Part shown: positions 27,268 to 35,924 of the stretch, piece by piece
Position numbering within the stretch: position 1 is the first letter of the stretch
Layout: each line of letters opens with the position of its first letter
Assembly (NCBI RefSeq): GCF_003628445.1
Contig: NZ_RBZO01000013.1
Span: 42,268 to 106,267, forward strand
Reading direction: 5' to 3'
Length of the DNA stretch: 64,000 nucleotides
Origin: Oceanobacillus bengalensis
Lineage (GTDB): Bacteria; Bacillota; Bacilli; Bacillales; Amphibacillaceae
The notes under the pieces: model-generated
The model's database searches: none
The model's input: only the letters and a program-made list of their open reading frames with translations
What the model was told of the DNA's origin: nothing
Program-made: the position numbers and the translations under genes

Positions 27268-28364
27268 TTTTTGAACTCTCCTTTCCACTTCGCGACAATC
27301 CAGAATAGAATAGGTAGCGCAAAGAACATTGGAGAAGTAATGTAAGCGATTGTTTGTTTTAATTGATGCATGGTTACCGCTGGATTTTCTGCAATTAAGC
27401 CAAGAAAAACAATTAGCGTTGCAAATGTCGGGATGAGGTATTTAAACTGTTCAATCTTTACCAATTTGGCAAATAGCAATAGGTTAATGTAGAGATAAGC
27501 TGTAAATTTAACAAACGATCCAATTAACCAAAATGGAAAGATAAACGATTCTAAATTTGTTAGAAAGGCAAAATTTATGGTTCTTAGCGCTTCATGATAA
27601 GGGTAGCTCTGCATGGCAACAGAATGATAATCAAAAAGCATGATATAGCTTATCAATGCTAGTGCCATATTTATAGCAATAAGAGCGAATGCAATCCATG
27701 TACCTTTTTTAAAATCCTTTGTCCTATTGACATATGGAAATAAAATAAAGACATATAAGATATCCATATAAATGGATATTGTAAAGCTACTTTCTTTTAT
27801 CACTTCCAAGGCTCCTGGTCCAAATAGAGGAAAAAGGAAATTTGTGCTTCCTTGGCTAAAAGTTATTAACAATGTAACAAACAGAGAAGCTTGGAGGTAC
27901 GGGTACACAGTCCAAGCAACAGAGCCAATATTCTCTAATCCCTTTCTAGCACCATAAGCACAGACAAACATTAATAACCCATAAATTACGATTGATGGGG
28001 TCCTTAAATAATACATTGTTCCAATAATATCGGTATATATTGCCGTATCAACAACAATAAAACAAAAACCAATAAACCAGAGGATAAACAAAACAAAAAA
28101 TGCGATATATTTTCCAAACAAATGGTAAGAAACATCTATCAGATCCTTGTTTTCATAATGGGTCGAAACCTTCATCAAAAGAGCGACTGGAATAATCGCT
28201 AATATTCCATTTATAACGGGTACCATCCAAGCCGCATTTAACAATGGCTTAAATAGTAACGCTGTCGTGTCATCGGTAATTTTTGTCCCTATCATAATCA
28301 CTACGATGGCCACAAATTCTTTTATTCCAATTTTCCCACCTGTTCTACCCTGTGGTTGCTCCAT
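27264..28364 (-). CDS. Spore germination permease, GerAB family (B subunit)
   Basis: A 366-residue protein with ten hydrophobic segments, related to amino acid-polyamine transporters. In GerA-type receptors the B subunit binds the germinant. The N-terminal GGKIGIKEFVAIVVIMIGTK is characteristic. It is 14 bp behind the A gene and overlaps the C gene. The germinant cannot be predicted. Confidence 0.95.
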   Translation of the reverse strand: MEQPQGRTGGKIGIKEFVAIVVIMIGTKITDDTTALLFKPLLNAAWMVPVINGILAIIPVALLMKVSTHYENKDLIDVSYHLFGKYIAFFVLFILWFIGFCFIVVDTAIYTDIIGTMYYLRTPSIVIYGLLMFVCAYGARKGLENIGSVAWTVYPYLQASLFVTLLITFSQGSTNFLFPLFGPGALEVIKESSFTISIYMDILYVFILFPYVNRTKDFKKGTWIAFALIAINMALALISYIMLFDYHSVAMQSYPYHEALRTINFAFLTNLESFIFPFWLIGSFVKFTAYLYINLLLFAKLVKIEQFKYLIPTFATLIVFLGLIAENPAVTMHQLKQTIAYITSPMFFALPILFWIVAKWKGEFKK

Positions 28365-28378
28365 GTTAAAAAATCTCC

Positions 28379-29902
28379 TTATTTCTTCTTCATATCTTTT
28401 GGTTTCATATAACCTGGTCTAAAAATCTCATTTTGCAACATTTTCCGAAATATCGTATCTTTTGATGACTTATAGGTAGGAGTCATGGGAGCTAAGTAAG
28501 GCACACCAAATGTTCTAATTGATACAAGGTAAAATACACCTAACGTGAACAAAGCTACCATCCCGTACATTCCAAAAACCCCTGCAGCTATGACAAATAT
28601 AAAGCGACTTAATCGTATCGCAAAGTTCATACTAATATCGCCAATCGCAAATGAACTTAGCCCACCTAATGCCACTACAATGACAACAATTGGACTAACG
28701 ATATTCGCTTCAACAGCTGCCTGCCCTAGAATAAGTGCACCAACAATTCCAATGGTTGGTCCAATTGGTGACGGGACACGTAATCCAGCTTCTCTAATTA
28801 GTTCAAAGGCAATTTCCATGAGTAACACTTCAAATAAAGCCGGAAATGGTACCAGTTCCCTCGTTGAAGCAATTGCTAACAGTAAATCAGGTGGAATCAT
28901 TTCAACATGAAAGGTTACAACAGCTACATAAAGTGCCGAAGTAAATAACGTAACAAATAAGGCAAAGAGTCGTAATACCCGTGTGAAATTACCATATGGA
29001 AGCCGTAAATAATGGTCCTCAGATGTATGATAAAAGGACCAAAACGTTGCTGGTACTACTAAAGAATCAGGAGAATTATCCATTAATAGCACAACATAAC
29101 CATCTTCCAAAAACGAAACAGCCCTGTCCGGCCTTTCGGTATTTAGTACTGTCGGAAAAATGGATACATGACTTTCTTCTATATATTGCTCTAGGAGTGA
29201 TAGATTTTGAACGGCATCTACATCCATCGTATGTAATCTACTTTTTACTTTGTCCACTATGTCGTCATTCGTTACGTTTTTAATATAGACAATGTAGGCT
29301 ACATTATTTGATCGTTTGGATACGGTTTGCGTCTCTACAACTAAATTTTCATTTTTAATACGCTTCCTAATTAAGGAAATGTTAGTCGATGCTTTCTCTA
29401 TAAACGCTTCCTTTGGACCTTTCACAACGGTTTCATTTTCTGGCTTCTCAATACCTCTGCTTTCGAAGTTTGATGCATTTAATATGTAGGCCTGCGTCTC
29501 CTCATCAACAAAAAGCACTGCACTCCCATTATTCACCTCTGTACATATGTCTGCAATTGCGGTTGTTTTAGAAATGGAAGGGACAGAAACTAGGTCATCT
29601 ATTTTAACCTCTGAATCTTGATTTTTAAGTAAAGGTTCGATAACGTACTCATCAATCACTTTCGTATCCGTAATTGTACTTATAAAAAGAAGTGCTCCGT
29701 CCTTATTGAGTCCATTAATATGTATATTACGAATAGTGACATCTTGATTGTCTGGATAGGAGTAAATCGTTTTGAATATGTTTACCGTCTTCGTCAATTC
29801 GCTGTCAATTTTTTCGGAATTATCCTTAGACATATCGCCATCTAGCTTAGAGCCATTGTAAGCACGTTTTTCTTTCTTCCCACGAAACAATTTTTGTAGC
29901 AA
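28379..29902 (-). CDS. Spore germination protein, GerAA family (A subunit)
   Basis: A 507-residue A subunit. A soluble N-terminal half of about 290 residues is followed by about five membrane segments with the conserved LLMEIAFELIREAGLRVP and PIGPTIGIVGALILGQAAV. A subunits form the oligomeric core of the receptor ion channel. A hydrophilic N-terminal tail of about 40 residues precedes the first domain. It is the first gene of an A-B-C-small gene operon, presumably expressed in the forespore. I could not place a convincing sigma-G promoter upstream. Confidence 0.95.
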   Translation of the reverse strand: MLQKLFRGKKEKRAYNGSKLDGDMSKDNSEKIDSELTKTVNIFKTIYSYPDNQDVTIRNIHINGLNKDGALLFISTITDTKVIDEYVIEPLLKNQDSEVKIDDLVSVPSISKTTAIADICTEVNNGSAVLFVDEETQAYILNASNFESRGIEKPENETVVKGPKEAFIEKASTNISLIRKRIKNENLVVETQTVSKRSNNVAYIVYIKNVTNDDIVDKVKSRLHTMDVDAVQNLSLLEQYIEESHVSIFPTVLNTERPDRAVSFLEDGYVVLLMDNSPDSLVVPATFWSFYHTSEDHYLRLPYGNFTRVLRLFALFVTLFTSALYVAVVTFHVEMIPPDLLLAIASTRELVPFPALFEVLLMEIAFELIREAGLRVPSPIGPTIGIVGALILGQAAVEANIVSPIVVIVVALGGLSSFAIGDISMNFAIRLSRFIFVIAAGVFGMYGMVALFTLGVFYLVSIRTFGVPYLAPMTPTYKSSKDTIFRKMLQNEIFRPGYMKPKDMKKK

Positions 29903-29995
29903 ATTCGAGCACCTCCAAACGCGCTATAAAGCTTGTACCTCTATGCATACATATAATTACTCTCTTACCATTCCACAATATAGATAGATTATGTA

Positions 29996-30022
29996 AGGTG
30001 TCTGTCATCGCTTAGGATTTTT
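29996..30022. repeat. Dispersed palindromic repeat, copy 11 (fragment)
   Basis: GGTGTCTGTCATCGC followed by TTAGGATTTT resembles only the left end of the element. It lies between divergent genes. Confidence 0.4.
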
Positions 30023-30136
30023 ACTATTTTCACATCTTTGCTATCCACAAAGGACTGAATAAGCTATCAATTGTAATTTAATGGTATGATAGTAATACAA
30101 GAGTGCGTGTCAGCGCTTAAGTTTGGAGGAAAAAAC

Positions 30137-30997
30137 ATGACTATAACAGAAGGATACATTGAAGTAACAGGTGGGAAGGTATGGTACGAGAAGCATGATA
30201 ACGGATCAACTCATACACCTGTTATTGTTTTGCACGGTGGTCCAGGCTCATCTCATCATTCCTTACAGGGACTAAAGGTACTTGCTCGAGATCGACCGGT
30301 TATTTTTTATGATCAATTAGGTTGTGGTAAATCTGATCGCCCTAAAGACACCACATTATGGAATATTAATCGCTTTGTAGAAGAATTAGCACAAATAAAG
30401 GAAGCACTTGATCTTGAAGAATTCCATATTCTTGGTCATTCATGGGGAACAACATTGGCTGCAGCGTACACTCTCGCACATCCAGAAGGTGTAAAAAGTA
30501 TCATTTTTTCAAGTCCATGCTTAAGTGCACCAATGTGGGCAGAGGACCAAAAGCGTAATCGTGAGCAATTGCCAATCGACGTTCAAATTACATTAAATAC
30601 ATGTGAGAGATTTGGTACAACAGACTCTGAAGAATACAAAAAAGCAACAGAGGTCTTCAATAAATACTTTGTATGTAGACTCGATCCAAAGCCTACTATT
30701 CTGAAAGAAGGAGCAAAATATAAAAATCCAGAAGTTTATAACATCATGTGGGGGCCATCAGAATTTCATGTAACAGGAAATTTAAAAGACTTTGACTGTA
30801 CGGAACAACTTAAAGACATCACTGTTCCAACACTATATACCTGTGGCCGATATGATGAAGCAACACCCAAATCAACAGTATTTTTCAGTAGCCTAACACC
30901 GAATAGTACATTGCATATTTTTGAAAATAGCGCACATACACCATACCTTGAAGAAACGGAAGAATATATTAACGTAGTAAAAGACTTCTTGAAATAA
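30137..30997 (+). CDS. Alpha/beta hydrolase, proline iminopeptidase family
   Basis: A 286-residue hydrolase of the S33 family. The oxyanion motif is [10 protein letters not shown] (about residue 33) and the nucleophile Ser102 sits in [11 protein letters not shown]. The acid and His are expected near CGRYDEATP and NSAHTPYLE at the C-terminus. Such enzymes release N-terminal proline or other residues from short peptides in the cytoplasm. The ATG at 30137 has GGAGG 7 nt upstream; an in-frame start 51 nt earlier lacks one. Confidence 0.9.
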   Translation: MTITEGYIEVTGGKVWYEKHDNGSTHTPVIVLHGGPGSSHHSLQGLKVLARDRPVIFYDQLGCGKSDRPKDTTLWNINRFVEELAQIKEALDLEEFHILGHSWGTTLAAAYTLAHPEGVKSIIFSSPCLSAPMWAEDQKRNREQLPIDVQITLNTCERFGTTDSEEYKKATEVFNKYFVCRLDPKPTILKEGAKYKNPEVYNIMWGPSEFHVTGNLKDFDCTEQLKDITVPTLYTCGRYDEATPKSTVFFSSLTPNSTLHIFENSAHTPYLEETEEYINVVKDFLK

Positions 30998-31031
30998 GGT
31001 GCCTGTCACTCCTCGAATTTTGTCGAATTTG
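30998..31031. repeat. Dispersed palindromic repeat, copy 12 (half element)
   Basis: GGTGCCTGTCACTCCTCGAA and one TTGTCGAA unit are present directly after the hydrolase stop; the right arm is absent. Confidence 0.75.
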
Positions 31032-31155
31032 ATTTCTACAATCACGTAAGGTGGGAGTCTTATTGTGGGCGAAAAGTAATATCAAATGGTTTTTATCCCA
31101 AAAACTGCGAACAATATGAAATGGAGAAACTTTTAACGAAGGAGTTGTTTTCATA

Positions 31156-31347
31156 TTGGGTGCGATTGAACGTGGTGGATATAGATTTGAACCTGAATAC
31201 AGTGTAATTGAACAAAATGGAGCTATTCACATATATAAACAAGGGGAATTTGTAGAAGAAGTGAGATTTTCCTTTTCAGGGAAATTTCCAGAACCTGGTC
31301 AAATAGACGAAATTGTTGAAGACTATTGCGAATCACGAGGAATTTAA
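31156..31347 (+). CDS. YbxH-family small protein (DUF5370-like)
   Basis: A 63-residue soluble protein, MGAIERGGYRFEPEYSVIEQ at the N-terminus, very like Bacillus YbxH in length and sequence as I recall it. The start is a TTG at 31156 with AAGGAG about 12 nt upstream. No function is known. It is convergent with the ATP-grasp gene across a repeat copy. Confidence 0.8.
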   Translation: MGAIERGGYRFEPEYSVIEQNGAIHIYKQGEFVEEVRFSFSGKFPEPGQIDEIVEDYCESRGI

Positions 31348-31352
31348 ATTTT

Positions 31353-31403
31353 GGTGCCTATCACCGTTCGGTTTTCGACATATTCCGACAAGTGACAGGC
31401 ACC
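31353..31403. repeat. Dispersed palindromic repeat, copy 13
   Basis: A complete copy in reverse orientation: GGTGCCTATCACCGTTCGG at left, GACAAGTGACAGGCACC at right. It occupies the gap between convergent stop codons. Confidence 0.9.
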
Positions 31404-31407
31404 AATT

Positions 31408-32355
31408 TTAACTGATATTTTCGAGTTCATGGCTTAAGTATTTCGCAACTTCTAGCATACCAAATTTACCGCTATTTTCTTCTGCTTCGCTGTTGTAATT
31501 TGTATTTGTATTTATATCGTACGTAAAAAGATTCCCATCTTTATCTTCAATAAATTCAATACCAGCAATTTGGATATCATTAGCAGCAAGCATTTGCTCA
31601 TATTTTTCAATAATTGGATGCTCAAACCCTTCTCTTATTTCAAACATGGCTGGTGCTGAACTTTCTTCACCTACAGGGCAATACAAATCGTCAATTCTAC
31701 AAGCATCTGCTGGACATAATTCAAATCCATCTGAAGTATCTACACGCACTGCATAGATGAATTTACCCCCAACAAACTCACAACGTGTGATAAATGATTC
31801 CGGTGACTCAATGTATTCCTGAATGAGTGTAATTCCATCTACAGGTTCTTCAAAACGTTCACTTTCTACATAATCCTTTAATGCCTGAACAGAAGTAAAC
31901 AATTGAACACCAAGTCCCTTACCTGCTCGGTTGTGCTTCGTTATGAATTTCCTTCCCTCAAATACTTTTGCAGCCTTTAAGATTTCTTTCTTTCCTACTG
32001 CAGCTATTGTTTTCGGTGTTTTTATTCCAAATCTCTCAAGCTCTATATATTGTAATACTTTACTAACTTCTAATTGTAATGCACGGCTTCCATTAATTAC
32101 CGTTCGACCGTGATGCTCCAACCAAGCAAGTACTGCATTTGTTAATTCTGGTGAAAATCGATGACCACGTGTATGAGAAGAAGCACTCATACGATTATAA
32201 AAAATACCCTCTGGCGGAGTAGAAGTAAGATCCACTGTACCATTTTCAAGTAACCAATCTCCGTAAGGTACATGTAATTGTTCAAACCTATTAATTAGAT
32301 GTTCCGTCCATTCACTATTTTCATGAATCACATAAATTTTGCTCAAACCGTCCAC
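31408..32355 (-). CDS. ATP-grasp (RimK-like) ligase
   Basis: A 315-residue ATP-grasp protein. Recognisable parts are KFITKHNRAGKGLGVQLF (ATP-binding lysine and glycine loop), TLIQEYIESPESFITRCEFV, and a C-terminal metal site GIEFIEDKDGNLFTYDINTN. The family joins an amino acid or peptide to a carboxylate with ATP (RimK, glutathione- or cofactor-type ligases). It lies 6 bp behind the flavin monooxygenase gene and is under the same SAM riboswitch, which hints at a sulfur-linked substrate. The substrate is unknown. Confidence 0.82.
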   Translation of the reverse strand: MDGLSKIYVIHENSEWTEHLINRFEQLHVPYGDWLLENGTVDLTSTPPEGIFYNRMSASSHTRGHRFSPELTNAVLAWLEHHGRTVINGSRALQLEVSKVLQYIELERFGIKTPKTIAAVGKKEILKAAKVFEGRKFITKHNRAGKGLGVQLFTSVQALKDYVESERFEEPVDGITLIQEYIESPESFITRCEFVGGKFIYAVRVDTSDGFELCPADACRIDDLYCPVGEESSAPAMFEIREGFEHPIIEKYEQMLAANDIQIAGIEFIEDKDGNLFTYDINTNTNYNSEAEENSGKFGMLEVAKYLSHELENIS

Positions 32356-32361
32356 TCCTCA

Positions 32362-33414
32362 TTAAATATTCGTTAATGATGCCCGTATTTCTTCCACTTT
32401 TGGCATCACTTGCTCTGAAAAACGTTCTAATTCCTCTAGTTGCGGGGAGCATTGTAATAATAGTAAATCAACCCCTGCCTCTTCAAATGCTAATATCTGT
32501 TTGGCAATTTGTTCTGGTGTTCCAATGAGATTTGGACGAATTCCTCGATTTGAAACGGAATAATCCTGTAACTGAACTTGTTGTTCCAACTGTGACTTCG
32601 ATGTAAAATCCTTAAATCCAGCATAACCACTTAAATCTTTTACCGATGTAATGCGTTTCAGTTCTTCCTGTGCTTCTTCCTCTGTATCGCGACAAATGAC
32701 ATATGCAGCCATTCCAAATGTATGGAGAGGATCATGGCCAGCATTCTGTCTCCGCTTCTTCATGTCATCAATCTTGGCCCTCGCCTCTTCAACTGTATGA
32801 CCATGGATAACGTAAGCATCACAAAGCGATGAAATAACTTGTTTTCCTTTTTCACTTTCTCCACCTGCATATAATACAGGATTAGGACGTTGCACTGGTT
32901 TTGGTGAAAGTTGTGTGTTTTCGATGTGATAGAACTTACCATCATAGGAGAACGTCTCCTCTGTCCACAATCCTTTTAAAACTTCGATAAACTCTTTCGT
33001 TCGATCATAACGTTCATCATGTTCGGTAAAATCTCCACCATACTGTTTTGCCTCTTCTGCCCACCAGCCAGATACAACATTTAACGTAAAACGACCATTA
33101 CTAATATGATCAATATTTGCAGCCATCTTTGCTGTTACAGCAGGATTATGGTAGATCGGACGTACAGCTGTCATGATTTCGATTTTCTCCGTTACCGCAG
33201 CTAATGCTGCTGCAGTTGACCAAGCTTCGATTGAGTCCTTCTCTGTACCTTTGATATCATTTAAATATAATTCAGCAATTAACGTTGTGTCGTAGCCCCA
33301 CTTTTCTGCTGACTGGACCACTTTCTTTGCATAATCAAAAGTTGGTGGCATCTTTTCATCTTCTACATTCCTGAGCCACCCACCAAAAATCGGTAACCAA
33401 AATCCGTATTTCAT
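32362..33414 (-). CDS. sfnG: LLM flavin-dependent monooxygenase, dimethylsulfone monooxygenase-like
   Basis: A 350-residue luciferase-like monooxygenase: MKYGFWLPIFGGWLRN at the N-terminus, TLNVVSGWWAEEAKQYGG, and RYDRTKEFIEVLKGLW. It closely follows the SfnG/SsuD group, which uses reduced FMN and oxygen to cleave C-S bonds (dimethylsulfone to methanesulfinate for SfnG). The ATG at 33414 has GAGGGTGG about 5 nt upstream; a GTG three codons earlier is less likely. It is controlled by a SAM riboswitch in its leader, and the divergent FMN reductase probably supplies FMNH2. Confidence 0.85.
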   Translation of the reverse strand: MKYGFWLPIFGGWLRNVEDEKMPPTFDYAKKVVQSAEKWGYDTTLIAELYLNDIKGTEKDSIEAWSTAAALAAVTEKIEIMTAVRPIYHNPAVTAKMAANIDHISNGRFTLNVVSGWWAEEAKQYGGDFTEHDERYDRTKEFIEVLKGLWTEETFSYDGKFYHIENTQLSPKPVQRPNPVLYAGGESEKGKQVISSLCDAYVIHGHTVEEARAKIDDMKKRRQNAGHDPLHTFGMAAYVICRDTEEEAQEELKRITSVKDLSGYAGFKDFTSKSQLEQQVQLQDYSVSNRGIRPNLIGTPEQIAKQILAFEEAGVDLLLLQCSPQLEELERFSEQVMPKVEEIRASLTNI

Positions 33415-33438
33415 GACTTCCACCCTCTTCTAAAATTT

Positions 33439-33474
33439 AAAAAAACCCTTTCCCCCAAGATTCGGAAAAGAGTT
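33439..33474 (-). terminator. Riboswitch-controlled terminator before sfnG
   Basis: On the minus strand AACTCTTTTCC and GGGAAAGGGTT form an 11-bp stem (three G-U pairs) followed by TTTTTT. It follows the aptamer and precedes the sfnG ribosome site, as expected for the OFF-state terminator of an S-box. Confidence 0.85.
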
Positions 33475-33499
33475 CATACAACATGATTTTCTACTCTTC

Positions 33500-33607
33500 C
33501 TATCTTCCAAGCAATTTGCTTGATGGAATTGGCACAGTATTCTTATATGAAGAACCTGTTGCCGAGGCTTCAAAGGGCCATTTCCCTCCACCTCTCTAGA
33601 TAGATAA
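33500..33607 (-). promoter_or_regulatory. SAM-I (S-box) riboswitch of the sfnG arm
   Basis: On the minus strand the leader shows the S-box core: P1 CTATCT pairing with AGATAG, AGAGAGGTGGAGGGAAATGG, then CCCTTTGAAGCCTCGGCAAC, then GTGCCAATTCC and a GCAAATTGC P4 hairpin. High S-adenosylmethionine should favour the terminator and shut off the operon. Confidence 0.95.
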
Positions 33608-33725
33608 ATAACAAGAATTATTTAATTATTTCCATAATAGAGGAATATAGGAAAGATGTCAATAAGAAAAATCGCACTTGACTTATCGGAATACTTCAAA
33701 TAGAATGTACTCAACAATTAAATAT

Positions 33726-33832
33726 TCTTATCAAGAGAAGCTGAGGGGTCTGGCCCAGTGAAGCTTCAGCAACCTCTGACAGAGTCAGAAAGGTGCTAAT
33801 TCCAGCAAGATTTTTTCTTGAAAGATAAGAGC
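33726..33832 (+). promoter_or_regulatory. SAM-I (S-box) riboswitch of the reductase/monooxygenase arm
   Basis: CTTATCAAGAGAAGCTGAGG opens the aptamer. GGTCTGGCCCAGTGAAGCTT, CAGCAACC, GGTGCTAATTCCAGCAAG and the closing GATAAGAG follow, matching the S-box core with P1 CTTATC/GATAAG. It is divergent from the sfnG riboswitch, about 120 bp away. Confidence 0.95.
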
Positions 33833-33845
33833 GGAATAAGATACT

Positions 33846-33883
33846 ACCCCTCTTTTCTTTTTATTGGAAAAGAGGGGTTTTTC
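33846..33883 (+). terminator. Riboswitch-controlled terminator before the FMN reductase gene
   Basis: ACCCCTCTTTTC and GAAAAGAGGGGT form a perfect 12-bp stem followed by TTTT. It lies 14 nt past the aptamer and 35 nt before the FMN reductase start. Confidence 0.9.
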
Positions 33884-33917
33884 CGTTACAAAACATTAAA
33901 AGAAAGGATGAGCACAA

Positions 33918-34469
33918 ATGAGTGAGGTCGTCATTATTTCCGGTAGCCCTAACGTCTTTTCCGGATCTGAACAGGTACTGAAATTTTTAGGGAAGTTACT
34001 TTCAGAGAAAGGTGTTTCTATCACACATATTTCTATAAAAAATGTACCATTAGAGGATTTATTTGCAGGTAATTTTAACAGTCCTGCTATTAAAAATATT
34101 ACAGCATTGATTGAAAAGGCGAATGGCGTCATTGTTGGTTCACCCGTATACAAAGGAGCCTATTCAGGGGTTTTAAAAGCATTAATTGATGTACTGCCAC
34201 AAGACGTGTTCAAACATACACCTGTACTCCCCATTATGACTGGTGGAAGTCCGTCCCATCTACTAGCTGTTGAATACACATTAAAGCCTGTCTTAGCAAC
34301 ATTAAAAGCACATAATTTAAAAGGATTATACATGCTTGATGAACAAATTGATAAGCAAAGCAAAAATCCAATTACAGATAATGAGCTCCTACACCGTACA
34401 GAAAAACAACTCCACTATTTTATTAAATTAATAAATAATCCAATTGAAGTTGGTTCAGCCGTTTACTAA
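33918..34469 (+). CDS. NADPH-dependent FMN reductase (SsuE/MsuE-like)
   Basis: A 183-residue flavodoxin-like reductase. It begins VVIISGSPNVFSGSEQVL, contains GVIVGSPVYKGAYSGVLKAL with the FMN-binding loop, and PIMTGGSPSHLLAVEY. Such enzymes supply free FMNH2 to two-component monooxygenases. It is the first gene after a SAM riboswitch and lies 20 bp before the DszA/NtaA-like monooxygenase; it may also serve the divergent SfnG-like enzyme. Confidence 0.9.
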   Translation: MSEVVIISGSPNVFSGSEQVLKFLGKLLSEKGVSITHISIKNVPLEDLFAGNFNSPAIKNITALIEKANGVIVGSPVYKGAYSGVLKALIDVLPQDVFKHTPVLPIMTGGSPSHLLAVEYTLKPVLATLKAHNLKGLYMLDEQIDKQSKNPITDNELLHRTEKQLHYFIKLINNPIEVGSAVY

Positions 34470-34489
34470 TTTTAAGGAGGAAAAGTAAC

Positions 34490-35866
34490 ATGACAAAGAA
34501 GCGAATTTTTTTAAATGCATTTGATATGAACACACCAGGACATCAGTCCCCAGGATTATGGGCACATCCGGATGATGAATCACATCGCTATAAAGATAGT
34601 GATTATTGGACCCGATTAGCTAAGACCTTAGAAAAGGGTAAATTTGATGCCATTTTTATTGCAGATGTATTAGGAACGTATGATGTCTATCAAGGGTCAA
34701 GGGACGCAGCAATACGAGGTGGTGTACAATCTCCAGTAAATGATCCCTTTCTGATTGTACCGTTAATGTCTGCAGTTACGAAACATCTTGGATTTGGTGT
34801 TACAGCATCCATTACACATGAACATCCGTATACATTTGCACGTAAAATCAGTACATTGGACCATCTAACAAAAGGCCGTGTCGGATGGAATATCGTCACA
34901 TCCTACCTAAAAAGTGCTGCAGTTAATATGGGATTAGAAGATCAAATTAAACACGATGAAAGATATGCAATTGCTGAGGAATATTTAGAGGTTTGCTATA
35001 AGCTTTGGGAGAGAAGCTGGGAAGCTGATGCAGTTAAGGTGGATAAAGAGAACAACATTTATACAGATCCAGATAAAGTTCACAATATAAACCATGACGG
35101 AAAATATTTTAAAGTACCTGGAGCACATCTATGTGAACCTTCACCGCAACGAACCCCTGTACTTTATCAAGCTGGCGCATCCACCAAAGGGCGTGCATTT
35201 GCAGCAGAGAATGCTGAATTAGTATTTATTGGTGCACCGAATATTGCCACAGCTAAAGAAACGGTCGATAAAATTCGTATGGATGTTGAAAAAACCGGAA
35301 GATCACCTGAAGAAGTAAAAATCCTTACGATGTTTATTCCAATAGTTGCTAAGACGGAAGAAGTAGCCAAATTGAAATATGACGATTATAAAAACTATAT
35401 TAGTAAGGAAGGTGCATTAGCATTATTCGGCGGTTGGACTGGAATCGATTTATCCAGCTATGCACCTGATCAAGTTATTAGCTATATTGAAAATGATTCC
35501 ATTCGATCAGCACTTGAAAATTTCACAAAGGTTAACCCTGACAGGCCATCAACGGTTGAGGATATTATAAACGCCATTGGCATTGGTGGCATGGGAGCTT
35601 CTGCCGTTGGTTCACCTGAGCAAATTGCTGACGAGATGGAAAGGTGGTTAAATGAGGCAGATGTCGACGGCTTTAATATTGCTTATGCGATTACACCGGG
35701 AACATTTAATGATTTTGTAGATTTAGTTGTACCAGTATTACAGCAGCGAGGTTTGGTACGTAAAGAATATGAGGGAACAACACTACGAGACAACCTATTT
35801 GGAAATGGAGACTATTTACCAGAACATCACCCAGGAAAACAAATAAAAACTTTAATAGCAAAATAG
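34490..35866 (+). CDS. NtaA/SnaA/DszA-family flavin monooxygenase
   Basis: A 458-residue LLM monooxygenase: NAFDMNTPGHQSPGLWAHPD at the start, ARKISTLDHLTKGRVGWNIV in the middle, and VGSPEQIADEMERWLNEADV near the C-terminus. Relatives use FMNH2 and oxygen on nitrilotriacetate, dibenzothiophene sulfone, dimethyl sulfide (DmoA) or similar compounds. The SAM riboswitch upstream and the FMN reductase beside it make an organosulfur substrate most likely. The exact substrate is not determinable. Confidence 0.88.
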   Translation: MTKKRIFLNAFDMNTPGHQSPGLWAHPDDESHRYKDSDYWTRLAKTLEKGKFDAIFIADVLGTYDVYQGSRDAAIRGGVQSPVNDPFLIVPLMSAVTKHLGFGVTASITHEHPYTFARKISTLDHLTKGRVGWNIVTSYLKSAAVNMGLEDQIKHDERYAIAEEYLEVCYKLWERSWEADAVKVDKENNIYTDPDKVHNINHDGKYFKVPGAHLCEPSPQRTPVLYQAGASTKGRAFAAENAELVFIGAPNIATAKETVDKIRMDVEKTGRSPEEVKILTMFIPIVAKTEEVAKLKYDDYKNYISKEGALALFGGWTGIDLSSYAPDQVISYIENDSIRSALENFTKVNPDRPSTVEDIINAIGIGGMGASAVGSPEQIADEMERWLNEADVDGFNIAYAITPGTFNDFVDLVVPVLQQRGLVRKEYEGTTLRDNLFGNGDYLPEHHPGKQIKTLIAK

Positions 35867-35869
35867 GCC

Positions 35870-35918
35870 GGTGCCTGTCACTTGTCGGGATTTGTCGAAA
35901 ATTGAACAGTGACAGGCA
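35870..35918. repeat. Dispersed palindromic repeat, copy 14
   Basis: GGTGCCTGTCACTTGTCGGG at left and CAGTGACAGGCA at right. It lies between the convergent monooxygenase and M50 peptidase genes. Confidence 0.9.
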
Positions 35919-35924
35919 AGCTTA

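Noticed and set aside
29903..30000. Sigma-G promoter for the germination operon
   Set aside because: GAATG- and CATA-like elements occur but at the wrong spacing.
31061..31115. 18-codon frame starting TTG with AAGGTGGGAG upstream, before the YbxH-like gene
   Set aside because: The ribosome site is good, but the frame is very short, starts with TTG and has no terminator or coupled gene.
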